DNA of 64,000 nucleotides, taken from positions 17,445,195-17,509,194 of the forward strand of contig NC_047068.1 of the NCBI RefSeq assembly GCF_902459465.1. Reading direction: 5' to 3'. Shown in pieces: positions 9,308 through 19,597 of the stretch. Numbering within the stretch: the first letter of the stretch is position 1; each line of letters opens with the position of its first letter. The translations under genes were made by a program, and so were the position numbers. The DNA comes from Asterias rubens. Lineage: Eukaryota; Echinodermata; Asteroidea; Forcipulatida; Asteriidae. Under the pieces are notes generated by a model that did not search any database, was not told where the DNA came from, and saw nothing but the letters and a program-made list of their open reading frames with translations.

Positions 9308-10934
9308 CTGTGAACAATCAACAAAATACAATGTTACATCAAAACCTGCTGATGATGAATGAGTCTAATAATATGAATTACATATATTGTTACTCATGCA
9401 GTGACAAATGTTAGCATGGTCTGGTTTGTGGTGTGCAGACGGGGTTTTCTACCGGTTGAAACTGATTACTTTTAACAAAAGGGATCTGGGTGTTGTTACA
9501 GAGCAAGAATGCCCTAACTTCCCCTTTGTATACAACACCAAAATGGAAGAACGAAGTGCTCGATTTACAGGGTCAGCTGAACATTGTACAATCTGATGTC
9601 AATTTGGTAGACAAATTCTCGTCTAAAATTAAAAAGTCTTCATGGAGTTGAAAATATAAAAGCTAATAGATGAAAACTTTGGATCTTTGATTTAAGCAGA
9701 CTGGAAAGGATGTCGGTCTTTCCCCCCCCCCCCAAAAAAAAAAAAAATCCCCAAAGCTGCTTCTGCTCGTAAAACTACATGTACTAGGATTTAAACCAAG
9801 ATAATAATGTTTAAATTACAGTCACAGGTGTCTTTTTTACCTTGCAGCATTGGTTCACGTACATTTGCATACAATGTGTTGAATACTTGTAAACAAATTA
9901 GAATGAATTACCTCATGGCACCACCCTGCTGGGTGTAGAGCACTTCTCAGTGTGCCGTACCGTTAGCCACCAGGTAAGGGTGCACCTTGCTATCAAGTTT
10001 ACGTTGGTTGGATACAGTCACAAGCTCTACAAGTAGAGATCCAATTTGGCAACCCTGATGTTGTAACTAAAGCAGTCTTCGGTAAGTTTATTGTCTGTTT
10101 TGGGGAAGAAAACAGCCTTAGTGATTAAAATGGTCTGAAATAATTCCTAACTTCATTAAATTCTTGTTTGTGTCCCGTTGGCACAAATGAAAATCTAGAC
10201 ACTTGGCCGACACTAAATTGCTGCTATAAGTTACGAAATTTTAGCAAAATAAAATTGCTTTGTAAGCCTCAGATCATTGGAATCATGGAATTTTGTTAAG
10301 ATTATTTCACTTACTACTTTATTTGGGTCTTCTTTTCAAATAAAATAGTATTTGAAGACCCCAACAAAAAGACAAATATAATACATTCATTTGACCAGTT
10401 CCAGATCACTTTTTGAATTTATGTTTTCATTGCAATTTCTTTGACAATTTGAACCAAAAAGTGTTTAACTGTTTACCTAAACATGTCATGAGGTTCACAA
10501 GTATCCATGGGCGAAAAAAAATCAATGCTCTTGACAAGGTATTGGGAGAAGTAACCTCACCAATTTGACCAGTTCTGGATCATCCGTGTGCCCTCTATTG
10601 CAAACCCATAGATATTTTTAAGGCAATAAAAAGAACAAAAGATTTTCATTATCGCAGACAAACTTTAGCAAAATTTTCAATATTGTTTGGCCTAATTCTT
10701 TTAATTCGTTGGTTTATTACATGTATATAGCTGCCCAAACAGTACACATCCTCTCAACTCAAGTCCGCAAGAATTTGACTGCATATCTCTATGTGAAATG
10801 ACTGAGGTCAAAGGTAAATCTACACGCCGTATTTTGAGGCAGGTCTCTGGCATTATTCACGAGCCTCAAAATGTGACGTCAGATGTTCAGGCTACATCAT
10901 AATGTTCTTTTATTTCATATTGCTTTTTTGTCTA
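9308..10934. other. Non-coding stretch without recognised gene
   Basis: AT-rich sequence with a C10/A13 homopolymer junction near 9,722-9,746. No exon, RNA gene or clear transposon end is visible. If the zinc-finger gene has a distal first exon, this is its intron. Confidence 0.3.
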
Positions 10935-10969
10935 ATGAAAAGGCAGTGGCGCCATACAAAAACTTTTCC
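10935..10969. mobile_element. Solo terminal repeat of the GGCGCCACCAC MITE family
   Basis: Matches the right terminal repeat of the family (cagtggcgccatac ... aacttttcc) without a partner arm nearby in the expected position. Probably a half element. Confidence 0.5.
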
Positions 10970-11031
10970 TCAAGTCAATGACAATGCAACTCACTTAAAT
11001 GACAAACCTTGCACCCCTTGTTGGATTGTTA

Positions 11032-11163
11032 GGATAACTTTTCAGATGGCGCCACCACTTTTTCACTCATTTTTACAAAAAGGGATATATCAATCAGGTA
11101 AATAAGTTCCTATATTATTTTATATCGAATGAAAAAGTGGTGGCGCCATACAGAAACTTTTCC
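11032..11163. mobile_element. MITE, GGCGCCACCAC family, intact 132 bp
   Basis: Ends ggataacttttcagatggcg and its near reverse complement cgccatacagaaacttttcc form terminal repeats over 30 bp long. The element is flanked by a perfect 8-bp direct repeat, gattgtta, at 11,024-11,031 and 11,164-11,171. An 8-9 bp target duplication points to a hAT- or Mutator-type transposase acting in trans. Confidence 0.85.
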
Positions 11164-11812
11164 GATTGTTATATGGCTCTCTTTTAACATCAATCAATCA
11201 TGGTGTTAACAGCCATAAACAGCCGGCCCATCCAGCATGTTATTGTTAAGCTCAAGGTGGTTGGCTACACATGCTACATCATGTACATGTACATGGTGTG
11301 GTTGGATAGTGACGTACGTTTTGTAGTCATATGCAAACTAAACCTGCCTCTGCTCTGAACAAAAAAGTACGAACTACTTAATGACAACACAACAATATAT
11401 ATTTGCCAAACATGTTTTCTCCACGACAACTTGAGTGTTCCAAATATACTGAAATAAAAGTTACTTACACACTACAGAACACACAACAAGAGTTCACAAA
11501 GACACGAAAAGGTCTCAAAAGGTCAGCACATGTACGATCGCCATGATTTGTCCTAATGCTTTCCAAAACTACAGAGGGCGCACTCCACAACGAGTGGGGG
11601 CGGGGCGGAGGTATTATTAAGCCGGGGAGGGGGGGGTAGTGCTGCTCATTAACTTTGCTTCCTTTCCCAAAATTATATTAGAAACAAGCTGCATACAAAT
11701 TGTAGAAAACTGCTTCAAATTTGTTTGTTGTTACACTCTTGTGATTGTGAAAGACTCGGAAGCGTTGTTTTTCCACCTTAGTTTAGTAAAAGCTTTATGT
11801 ACTGCTTGTGTT

Positions 11813-11833
11813 GGGGGGGGGGGGGGGGGGGGG
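11813..11833. repeat. Poly(G) run of 21
   Basis: Uninterrupted G homopolymer. Other long G runs lie at 29,257-29,269 (13) and 53,129-53,144 (16), and shorter ones near 15,463 and 15,797. These could form G-quadruplexes; their exact lengths are easily misread by sequencers. Confidence 0.8.
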
Positions 11834-12061
11834 CGGAGGTGCGTATTAATTGTATGCGCGTGCGTGCAAAAGAGGGACAACATGCTGACTGGACGACCAC
11901 GATGTTTTTTCCTCCAAAGTATTTCAAATTTTACAGCCATTTCAGACCTGAAAATCCACTGAAAATAGATCAAGGTGAGTTAAATATGATCCATAGAGGA
12001 AAAGTTTCCGTATGGCGCCACCACTTTTTCATTTGATATGAAATAATATAGTATCTAATTT

Positions 12062-12751
12062 CGGTCGCACTAAATACCGACAACTCACGACCCCTCACGG
12101 CAACTCACGACAAAAATTTTTAAAATTAAATGCACTTTAATTAACAGAACAGAATATTTGAACGAAATTCAACCGTTAAATATGTGCACAAGAGTCACAT
12201 GCATCTATTCTAAACCACTTTCAAACTGTTGAAAAAATTGTATTTTTAACTGTAAAAAGGGTGAATTTGAAGTTTAAAATGGAAACTTAAATATAATATA
12301 GGGAAAAGTTTCCGTATGGCGCCACCACTGTTTCATTCGATATGAAATGATATAGTACAATGTATCTAATTTACCTTAATGATAATAATATCCCTTTTTG
12401 TAAAATTGAGTGAAAAAGTGGTGGTGCCATACGGAAAGTTATCCATAATATAGTTTTAAACTCCATGAAATACATTTTTAAAAAGGTAAATATTCATCTT
12501 GCATATTGTATCACCCCTGTGGTAATATAGAATCGTCCAAGTGCGTCGAAAGACAACATGGCGGATATTACCGTTCGTTACTAAATTCGGGGGTAAATAA
12601 ACACAATTTTTACAGTTGAAAATGATTTGGGTGCATATGACTCTTTTGCATACATTTTACGGTTGACTTATGTTCTGTTAAAGTGCATTTAAAAATTGTT
12701 GTCGTGAGTTGTCGTGAGGGGTCGTGAGTTGTCGGTATTTAGTGCGACCCT
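12062..12751. mobile_element. Long-inverted-repeat element (GGTCGCACTAAATACCG ends), inserted in a MITE
   Basis: Arms of about 130-190 bp start ggtcgcactaaataccgaca and include repeated motifs of the kind actcacgac. The right arm is the reverse complement with small indels. The flanks atctaattt and aactaattt match at 8 of 9 positions, fitting a 9-bp target duplication. Long arms plus a 9-bp duplication suggest a Mutator-like non-autonomous element. It carries a complete second MITE inside. Confidence 0.75.
12302..12444. mobile_element. MITE, GGCGCCACCAC family, innermost of the nest
   Basis: A complete 143-bp copy from ggaaaagtttccgtatggcg to its complement ending gttatcc. It is flanked by the perfect 9-bp direct repeat ataatatag at 12,293-12,301 and 12,445-12,453. 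It sits in the interior of the long-inverted-repeat element. Confidence 0.85.
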
Positions 12752-12829
12752 CTAACTAATTTACCTCAATGAGATATCCCCATTTCTAAAAATGAGTAAA
12801 AAAGTGGTGGCGCCATACGGAAAGTTTAT

Positions 12830-13000
12830 GGAAAAGTATCCGTACAGCGCCACCACTTTTTCATTTGATATGAAATAGTTTACTGTAATTTACCTCAATC
12901 ATTTATTCATAATGACTCAAAGTCAACTCAATGAATGAGAATGAGATATCCCTTTTTGTAAAAATGAGTGAAAAAGTGGTGGCGCCATACGGAAAGTTAG
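12830..13000. mobile_element. MITE, GGCGCCACCAC family, back-to-back copy
   Basis: Starts ggaaaagtatccgtacagcg directly after the previous copy and ends gtggtggcgccatacggaaa. The inside matches the family (gagatatccctttttgtaaa). A half copy follows at about 13,105-13,137. Confidence 0.7.
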
Positions 13001-13139
13001 CAGTAGTATGAAACATTGTGAAGTGGCGTATTTTTGGAGAAAGAAGTAATTTTGCACAAATTTTCCACGAATTTGATTTCGAGACCTCCTCACCATCAGA
13101 TTGAATGACAAGTGGTGGCGCCATATGGAAACTTTTCAA

Positions 13140-14146
13140 AAACTAAGAAGTGAGCACTCCGGGTTATAAAGATGGTAATGGTAGTAAGCATATCCTGTGA
13201 AATTATTGAGTCTGCATCGCATTCACAGGAAGTAATGAACCAGGCTTAAGAGTAGCCTAGCATATGGAAACGTCTCTTTTGCTTGTCAGTGACATCGGCC
13301 TTCATAATATTACAGAAAAAGCATAAGCCTAATGCATTTAAACGCATCTTTTTCCCTTTCCCTGGTGCTTCTTTACAGCAAAACAAAATAATTTTGGAAC
13401 TTGGGCATGCAGCAGTATTTGAAGTATATAATTTCCTTCTTTTTATGAAAGTTTTATTAAATTATGACATGAAAGTTCACCAATCATCACTAAATAAGAT
13501 CACTTTTCAGTCGTGCAAAATGGTAATTTATGCTCTCCGTGCACACAAAAGCGCTGACAACTTTCAGCTTGTCCTTTTGTAAATGGACCTCTCGTGAAAA
13601 CGGAATGTTGGATGAAGACGGGCAAGTGACAGGACTTGGCAAGTTTATTCAGCTATCTAGAGTGATAAAAAAAGCAGTGATTGGTCAATATTTGCCACCG
13701 ATCAAAGGGAACACACAACACCCTTTTTTCAGCGTAGCCAATCAAATTCTGCTTGACCTTAACGTGTTATCAAAGTAAGTGGGAAACGGCCATTGCATTG
13801 GTGTGTGCACAAAGTTTTGTGTACTATGTACAATTAATACACGGTGAAGTTGTACATACATTATTGGTTTACTTTGACCTCGAACGCATACACATACAGA
13901 GTGATCAGCTGGCTGGTTGATTTAATGAGACTTTCGCTGGGTTTCTTTTCCATAGTACACGTATGTCATGGAAACTCTAATTTCATGTTGAACATTCATC
14001 ATTAAGACTACTACAAACTTTTGTATTCTGTCTGGTGAAAATTAGTGTACTGTCTAAACATTCCATTCATAAAAAATGATCAGCAATTGAGTTAATAATC
14101 AATTAAAGATCTGATTAATTTAAATGATTTTTTTCTCCCTGTGTAG
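13140..14146. other. Non-coding stretch
   Basis: Contains a half MITE end (gaagtaatgaaccaggctta, near 13,230) of the same family as the copies at 36.4 and 56.7 kb. A short frame at 13,530-13,778 reads somewhat protein-like but has no splice support. No other gene is seen. Confidence 0.3.
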
Positions 14147-14264
14147 AGTGAGGTGAGATGTACACCAAGAACAATGATCCACTGAGATGTGTCAGACGTA
14201 AACCAGGGAATTCTCAATTAATCCACCTTAACATGAAGTGAAGAACAACAGTTTTTGTTTGAAG
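14147..14264 (+). other. Possible first or 5' UTR exon
   Basis: Acceptor ctccctgtgtag and donor GAAG/gtaagc bound this segment. It contains ATG at 14,158 followed by 27 codons (MYTKNNDPLRCVRRK...) to TGA. An alternative donor at 14,237/14,238 would fuse it in frame to the exon at 14,928. Signal-based only. Confidence 0.25.
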
Positions 14265-14927
14265 GTAAGCATATAACAAGTGCATGAAAACACATGTAAC
14301 TAAGTATTCCTATTATAGTTAGACATTATTAGAACAAGTCAATATCTATTAGTTTCGGAGCATTCCTTTCTGGAAATATCAGGGCTAGTCAAAGTCTATA
14401 TTTTCAGTGAGTATTCTTTGCCATAAATATTAGAGCAATTTCACATCTATAGTTTTGGTGAGCATTTGTGGTATACAAATCCCGATTTAGTAAAATTTTC
14501 TTTATTCAACTCAATATGATTTAAATTTGGTTTCCCTTTTGATTGATTAGTTGATTAGTTGATAGTTGAAATAAAAAAGGTGCATCATTTTAAGGCTGCT
14601 GCTTGGCTGGTTGTATCTGTTAGTGAGGGTGTCATCCCTGGCTACAAGTATGCAGTCCCGGCTAACAGCTGTATGGCTTTTGACTGGCATCCCTAAAACA
14701 AATTATAGACACAAAATTGAGGCCACCAACATCGGGCTAGATAGAAAAAAGGTTAAAACAAACTTGTTATTAACTCAAAACTAAATTTTATGTTTGTGCT
14801 TTGATCATTCAGGCTTTTCAGATATTTAACCAAAAGAAAATGTTGTCCTTAAAACAATTGACCTAAAAATAAATATTGTTGAATTTGTTATAAAAAAAGA
14901 TTATTTTTCTGTTTGTCTTTTTTCAAG

Positions 14928-15006
14928 GAATGATGTGTCGGCATCAGCAAGAAGAGCCTTCTGCCAAGTGGAGTCCAAAGCCTACCTCAAAAGTAATCTA
15001 CAAAAG
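14928..15006 (+). CDS. Candidate coding exon, gene unknown
   Basis: Acceptor tctttttcaag and donor AAAG/gtgatt enclose 79 nt with one open frame (NDVSASARRAFCQVESKAYL and six more residues). No stop occurs in that frame, and the residues look like a helical charged segment. The neighbouring candidate exons at 16,208, 17,670 and 18,507 do not chain with it in phase without extra exons, so I do not claim a gene model. Confidence 0.35.
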
Positions 15007-15639
15007 GTGATTACAAAATTAACTTTAAGGTTTAAAGCAGCGCCATAGATTGGCTTTTATACATAGGCAAAATGCCAATCGACGATCCTACCTTTAAGGC
15101 AATTATCTGCACATTTGTCAGAACGAATGTGATTCTAGTGCAACTAAAGGGCTTGTAGCTCCAAATGACTCCAAAATTTTGCCACCAAATAAAAAGAAAA
15201 ACACACAAATGAAAGGTTTGGTCCACGAAATACCCAGCCCCTTAAAAAATGGATATATATATATATATAGCTTTGGCCACTGCTCAAACAAACTGCATTG
15301 ACCCTTTAGCCAGATCTCTTTAAAAAAAAATTATCTGCTGACTGTGTGCCAAATTGCTTGTTTCATCAAAGGCAGAATCGCATCACCTGTCATACTAAGT
15401 CCTATATGTTTAAATGACCATCCTGAAGAAAAACGTTTAAAAATATATTTGTCTTGTTATGGGGGGGGGGGCACAAGGGGGGGGGTTCAGGAGAAACAAT
15501 TCGGGGATGCTTACAGCCAAAATTTTGAATACTTTAAATATTGTCAAAATGAAAACCTAGCTGTATGTGTGACTTACTCTGCCCAATTAACCACATTGAG
15601 TTTGATTTGGATCGTTGAATGGTCTACAATAAAAACAAT

Positions 15640-15975
15640 AAAGTAATAAACCACAAGGGAAACTGACTGGGTACAACTGAACAAGACAATCCTGATTAGA
15701 GCTAAATATGAACTTGCAATCTCTGCATTAACATGGGGCGCTCTACCAACGGAGCTAGCCCTAATGTTTAATGTCTCCCTATTTTGTCACTTTTGTTGTT
15801 GGGGGGGGGGGTTGCAAGTCAGAAGCGTTACATTCTGTAACCAGTGTATGTCTAGGACATTTGCACTGAATGTTTGACAAAGGAGAACAGGATTTGAACT
15901 TGCAAACTCTGGATTAGCATGTAGGTGCTCTACCAACTGAGCTACCCTACATGTTGGTGGTCTCCCATTCTGTCA
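15640..15975 (-). mobile_element. tRNA-derived SINE modules (two, minus orientation)
   Basis: Read on the minus strand, the segment near 15,895-15,955 gives gtagctcagttggtagagca, a tRNA D-arm/A box, followed by a B-box-like gttcaaatcctg. A weaker copy lies at 15,690-15,760. They flank a poly(G) tract. Confidence 0.65.
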
Positions 15976-16207
15976 ATGTGTTTATGACCAACCTGGGGAG
16001 GGGCAGGACAGGAATCTCTTAGAAGGGGTGCCATCAAATCAAATATCAAATAACCAAACCACAAGGTCCACTGACTGAGTAGAATTTCATTAATATTTGT
16101 GTTTAACAAACAAGAAAGATTTTCTAGGGGAAAGATAAAACTAAAACGAGGAATGTTTTTCCATTTTAATTTGGTAAAATTAACTCGGATAAAACTTTAC
16201 TTTGCAG

Positions 16208-16282
16208 ATCCAGTGAAGCTGAAATGACATCCTTCAATTAACTAACTGGAGAGCTGCAGACATGTTTATCAACATTGAGATG
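16208..16282 (+). pseudogene. Decayed duplicate exon (SSEAEMT...)
   Basis: Acceptor tactttgcag and donor GATG/gtaaat are preserved. The sequence parallels the exon at 17,670-17,742, but it has an in-frame TAA where the other has CAA, and a 2-nt length difference. It belongs to a tandem duplication that also copied the neighbouring SINE-like modules. Confidence 0.5.
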
Positions 16283-16636
16283 GTAAATTACTGTTTACAT
16301 GGTTACAAACAAAACTATACCAATCATTGCAACTATTGGCAAGATCTTTCAGGAGAAGAAAAACAAATTTGGGATGCCTCCAGCCTAAATTTGAAAACAG
16401 TGCTTTAAATTGTCAAAATGCTAATCTTGCCGTATGTGTAACTGATACTTTGAGTTTCATCCCTAAATCCTCTTAAAAAACCCCGAATAAAGTAATTAGC
16501 CACAAGGGACACTGATCGACTGGGTACAGCTAAAATGTACAAAACAAAGAAAAAAACTAACTGGGGTGGAATACGAACTTGCAATCAATGCATTATTGTG
16601 TAAGGGCTATCGCAACGTAGCTAGCCCCAATAAACT

Positions 16637-16775
16637 ATTGTTGCACGCTGTGACGGGGTCCATGGCGTTTTGTACACCAGAGGGGGTAAATGGAACCCGA
16701 GGCGAAGCCGAGGGTGCCATTTCCCCTCAAGGTTGTACAAAACCCCATGGACCCCAGTCACAACGTGCACGATTG
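16637..16775. repeat. Hairpin with gaggcgaagccgag loop
   Basis: Arms gtgacggggtccatggcg and gaccccagtcac are near reverse complements, continuing through ttttgtacacc / ttgtacaaaac. The loop contains cgaggcgaagccgag. It lies inside an insertion that ends near 17,087 with ggtataacaatg, complementary to cattgttgttatacc-like sequence on the other side. Confidence 0.65.
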
Positions 16776-17189
16776 TTTTGTTATACCTTTGTGAAATTGT
16801 TATTCCTCTTCTCAAAGTTCTGTTGTCATCTTCAAACATTATTACGACAGACTATTCATTGCTTAATAAGAAGACGAACAAGAAAAAATTCCCTCGTACC
16901 CGCGGTTGTTTCGTACACAGCGCTGGAAATCACCAACACTGGGAACAATCAAGGTGATGTACACCGGTGTACATCACTTTTCATGTTACCCGGCATGTCG
17001 AGCAATGTAACATGTGTTTTTGTTGCGCGTCACATGATTGGTTCTCGACCAATTAAACTTCACAGTTTGTTACCGGAGGTATAACAATGTTTGTTGTATC
17101 CCTATTTTGTCCATGCTCGGAGTTGCCACAGTCAGAAGTCATACAACCAGTAACTTATATACTGTATAACCAGCTAGAAATTCACATTG

Positions 17190-17285
17190 AATGTTGGACA
17201 AAGAGGAGCGGGATTTGAACTTACGATCTCTGGATTAATGTGTGGGTGCTCTACCATCTGAGCTAGTTTGTGGTCTTCCTATTAT
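17190..17285 (-). mobile_element. tRNA-derived SINE module
   Basis: The minus strand reads tagctcagatggtagagcac, a tRNA-like A box, and gttcaaatcccgc, a B box. It is the counterpart of the module at 15,870-15,960 in the tandem duplication. A weaker one lies at 16,565-16,625. Confidence 0.65.
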
Positions 17286-17669
17286 GTCAATATATTTTGC
17301 AAGTTTATCATACAATCTGTGAAGTGGCAGGAGATGGCCCACCTTATACATGTGTGGGATCCTACTTTTTTGAAAAATGTCAAGTAACTAAACCACAAGG
17401 AACAATATGTACAATTTCATTATTATTTTTAGGAAGAAAGTAAATAGTAAACTTGCAGGTGCAACCATTTGTAAATCTCTTCTTTTTTTTTTGGATTGAT
17501 GGCTCTGAAAAATGCCTGTGTGGTCTTGACATTTCAAACAGTATACCCTGCTCGTCTTGTGTTGAAAAAATACAATAAATTGTATATAGTGGGATTTCTA
17601 CCTGGGGAAAAATACAAAACTAAAACAAAGACTGTTAAAATTAACTCAGATTTTATTTTTACAATACAG

Positions 17670-17742
17670 ATCTAATGAAGCTGAAAGGACAGTCACCAAT
17701 CAACTAACTGGGCAGCTGTGCAACGACATCTCCCTTCAGATG
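17670..17742 (+). CDS. Candidate coding exon, coiled-coil-like
   Basis: Acceptor ttacaatacag and donor GATG/gtaaga enclose 73 nt. The frame reads SNEAERTVTNQLTGQL followed by CNDISLQM, rich in polar helix formers. It has a decayed tandem duplicate at 16,208-16,282. Gene unknown. Confidence 0.35.
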
Positions 17743-17794
17743 GTAAGATCCAAAACTTATTTATTTATTTATTATTATTATTTTTTTGTATGCA

Positions 17795-18085
17795 AGTCGC
17801 GAGACACCCAAGGCCTGAAGGCCACTTCTAGGTGTGGGCTACAATTATTTTATTCCAGAGGCTGTTGCCACCTACTCCTAGGGCTGAAACAGGGTTACCC
17901 CTTTTACAGTCCATACGGATGTAGGCTTTGGTATCATCAGTCCGAAGCCTGGCCAGTAAAGCAGAAAGCACTACCTCCCCAATTTTATGTAGCAAGTGTC
18001 ACGACCGGGACTCGAACCCACACTCTGCTGATCAAACACCAGAGCTTAAATCCAGTGCTCTTAACCGCTCGGCCATGACACGCCC
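17795..18085 (-). mobile_element. tRNA-Leu-like SINE
   Basis: On the minus strand it begins with a tRNA-like head (catggccgagcggttaagag, then gggttcgagtcccggtcgtg) followed by a body with ggggtaaccctgtttcagcc. The same body motif is found in the SINE at 39,752-40,010, so this is a family. Confidence 0.75.
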
Positions 18086-18087
18086 CA

Positions 18088-18506
18088 AATAATCAAATTA
18101 ATATCAAACATGGACAGTTTATAAGGCGTCTTTCTCTGATTTTGCAGAAAGTTCCTTAAAATAAATCTTTCCAATAAAATGAATCCATTCGAAAATCTCC
18201 TTAAGATTACCTTTGGTATAGGATGTAAACAATTGTGCATGCTAATTAGGCCCCACACTTGTTTATATTTTAAACCAAGAAGGTTTGAACAAACACCCAG
18301 AGCGTTGGGTCGATCATTGATCACATGCTACTTCTGGAAATTCCTAATTGAAAACTATTGGATTGGAATTGATATGTTTTTCTAAACTTCAATGATGTAC
18401 CTAATACTTTGACAAAAATATGTTCAGATGTTGTTGTATTGACCTAGTTAAAGGTTTTCTTAACTGTGTAATATTATTTCTCTTTCCTTTCTTTCATCCT
18501 CTACAG
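18088..18506. other. Non-coding stretch
   Basis: AT-rich, no gene seen. It ends in a good + strand acceptor (ctttcatcctctacag). Confidence 0.3.
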
Positions 18507-18587
18507 ATCAACTAATCCAGACAGAGAGTGTCGGATCTCCATTCAAATCCCAGTCCATCACCAGTGGAGATGCAGTGCTGGTCAACA
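18507..18587 (+). CDS. Candidate coding exon (QLIQTESVGSPFKS...)
   Basis: Acceptor catcctctacag and donor AACA/gtaatt enclose 81 nt. One frame gives QLIQTESVGSPFKSQS then ITSGDAVLVN. Two of three frames are open, so coding status is uncertain. Confidence 0.3.
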
Positions 18588-18733
18588 GTAATTTAGTGTT
18601 TGTAGCTTTGAATTTATAACTACTTGTATCTGGGATGGATCTGAAGGTTTAATATAATATCACCAAGATAATGACGGCTTTTCTTGAAAGAGCATCATTG
18701 TCTGCAAGATTGAAATGTGCACATCCTTAATGT

Positions 18734-19154
18734 GGTGAATCATTCATACTTTCCTTGTGTGGTGATCTACCTATATTTACCCATGGTGAATCATTCATAC
18801 TTTCCTTGTGTGGTGATCTTCCTATATTTACCCATGGTGAATCATTCATACTTTCCTTGTGTGGTGATCTTCCTATATTTACCCGTGGTGAATCATTCAT
18901 ACTTTCCTTGTGTGGTGATCTACCTATATTTACCCATGGTGAATCATTCATACTTTCCTTGTGTGGTGATCTTCCTATATTTACCCATGGTGAATCATTC
19001 ATACTTTCCTTGTGTGGTGATCTTCCTATATTTACCCGTGGTGAATCATTCATACTTTCCTTGTGTGGTGATCTACCTATATTTACCCATGGTGAATCAT
19101 TCATACTTTCCTTGTGTGGTGATCTTCCTATAATTACCCATGGTGAATCATTCG
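18734..19154. repeat. 51-bp tandem repeat, eight copies, with 153-bp higher order
   Basis: Units start ggtgaatcattcatactttc and run exactly 51 bp, ending at 19,141 with a partial ninth. Three variants recur in fixed order. A has gatctacc and ends cccat; B has gatcttcc and ends cccat; C has gatcttcc and ends cccgt. The order is A-B-C-A-B-C-A-B, so the true recent unit is 153 bp. Because 51 is a multiple of 3, several frames stay open, producing spurious ORFs. Confidence 0.95.
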
Positions 19155-19597
19155 AATCAAAATTCCAAATTGATATGTCAAAGGCTTAGTTGTATGTAGT
19201 TATGTTTCTCTCACTAGTCATTTAGGCCATTCAATTTAGGTGTGCTGATGTTTGGAGTTGACAAACTTGGTTGCCATATAGTGGAGCCGGCATGGGAATT
19301 TTCCCCCCTTTTTTCCCCATATGGGTTTTAGGGGGGTTTTCGCCCATCTCAAACATCAGCATTTAGCAGCCAGGCAACTTTTCAGCTGGTCAGCTGATTT
19401 TATGGTTTTGGTTTTCTCAGCCATTGAAAAAAAAAAAACAGTACAAAATCTTGCTGTGCCTGTGACTGGAAATGTCAAATCTTTTGCAAAAATTCAGAGT
19501 TGCATGTCTGAAATAGGTGACACTTTAGTGTCTAAATAGGTTCATTAGGTGTCAAAGAAAATTTGACCAAACAGTGAGTGAAAATAGGTATATTTAA
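19155..19597. other. Non-coding stretch between arrays
   Basis: No gene or transposon end is seen. It separates the 51-bp array from the first 56-bp array. Confidence 0.3.

Larger units (their letters stand above)
11998..12829. mobile_element. MITE, GGCGCCACCAC family, split by a nested element
   Basis: The left half starts ggaaaagtttccgtatggcg at 11,998. Its expected right half (tttacctcaatgagatatcc ... gtggtggcgccatacgg) appears only at about 12,760-12,829. The 690 bp between is another foldback element. The left half breaks off in ctaattt and the right half resumes in ctaattt, as expected for an insertion with target duplication. Confidence 0.75.
16340..17750. repeat. Second unit of a tandem duplication (first unit about 15,450-16,290)
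   Basis: The order of motifs is repeated: aggagaaacaa, ttgtcaaaatg, accacaaggg, tRNA-like module, second tRNA-like module, aaaactaaaac, exon. The second unit has gained a foldback insertion at about 16,630-17,085. Confidence 0.65.

Noticed and set aside
13530-13778. 82-aa frame with a protein-like middle (DEDGQVTGLGKFIQLSRV)
   Set aside because: No splice signals, no recognised family, and surrounded by non-coding sequence; chance remains likely.
16566-17084. 172-aa open frame
   Set aside because: Starts in a tRNA-like SINE module and runs through a hairpin insertion; no homology or splice support.
18734-19154. CRISPR array
   Set aside because: No unique spacers; the full 51 bp repeats, and the DNA is clearly animal.
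18717-19189. Open frames of 125-144 aa on both strands
   Set aside because: They are read-through of the 51-bp tandem repeat; a unit divisible by three keeps several frames open.
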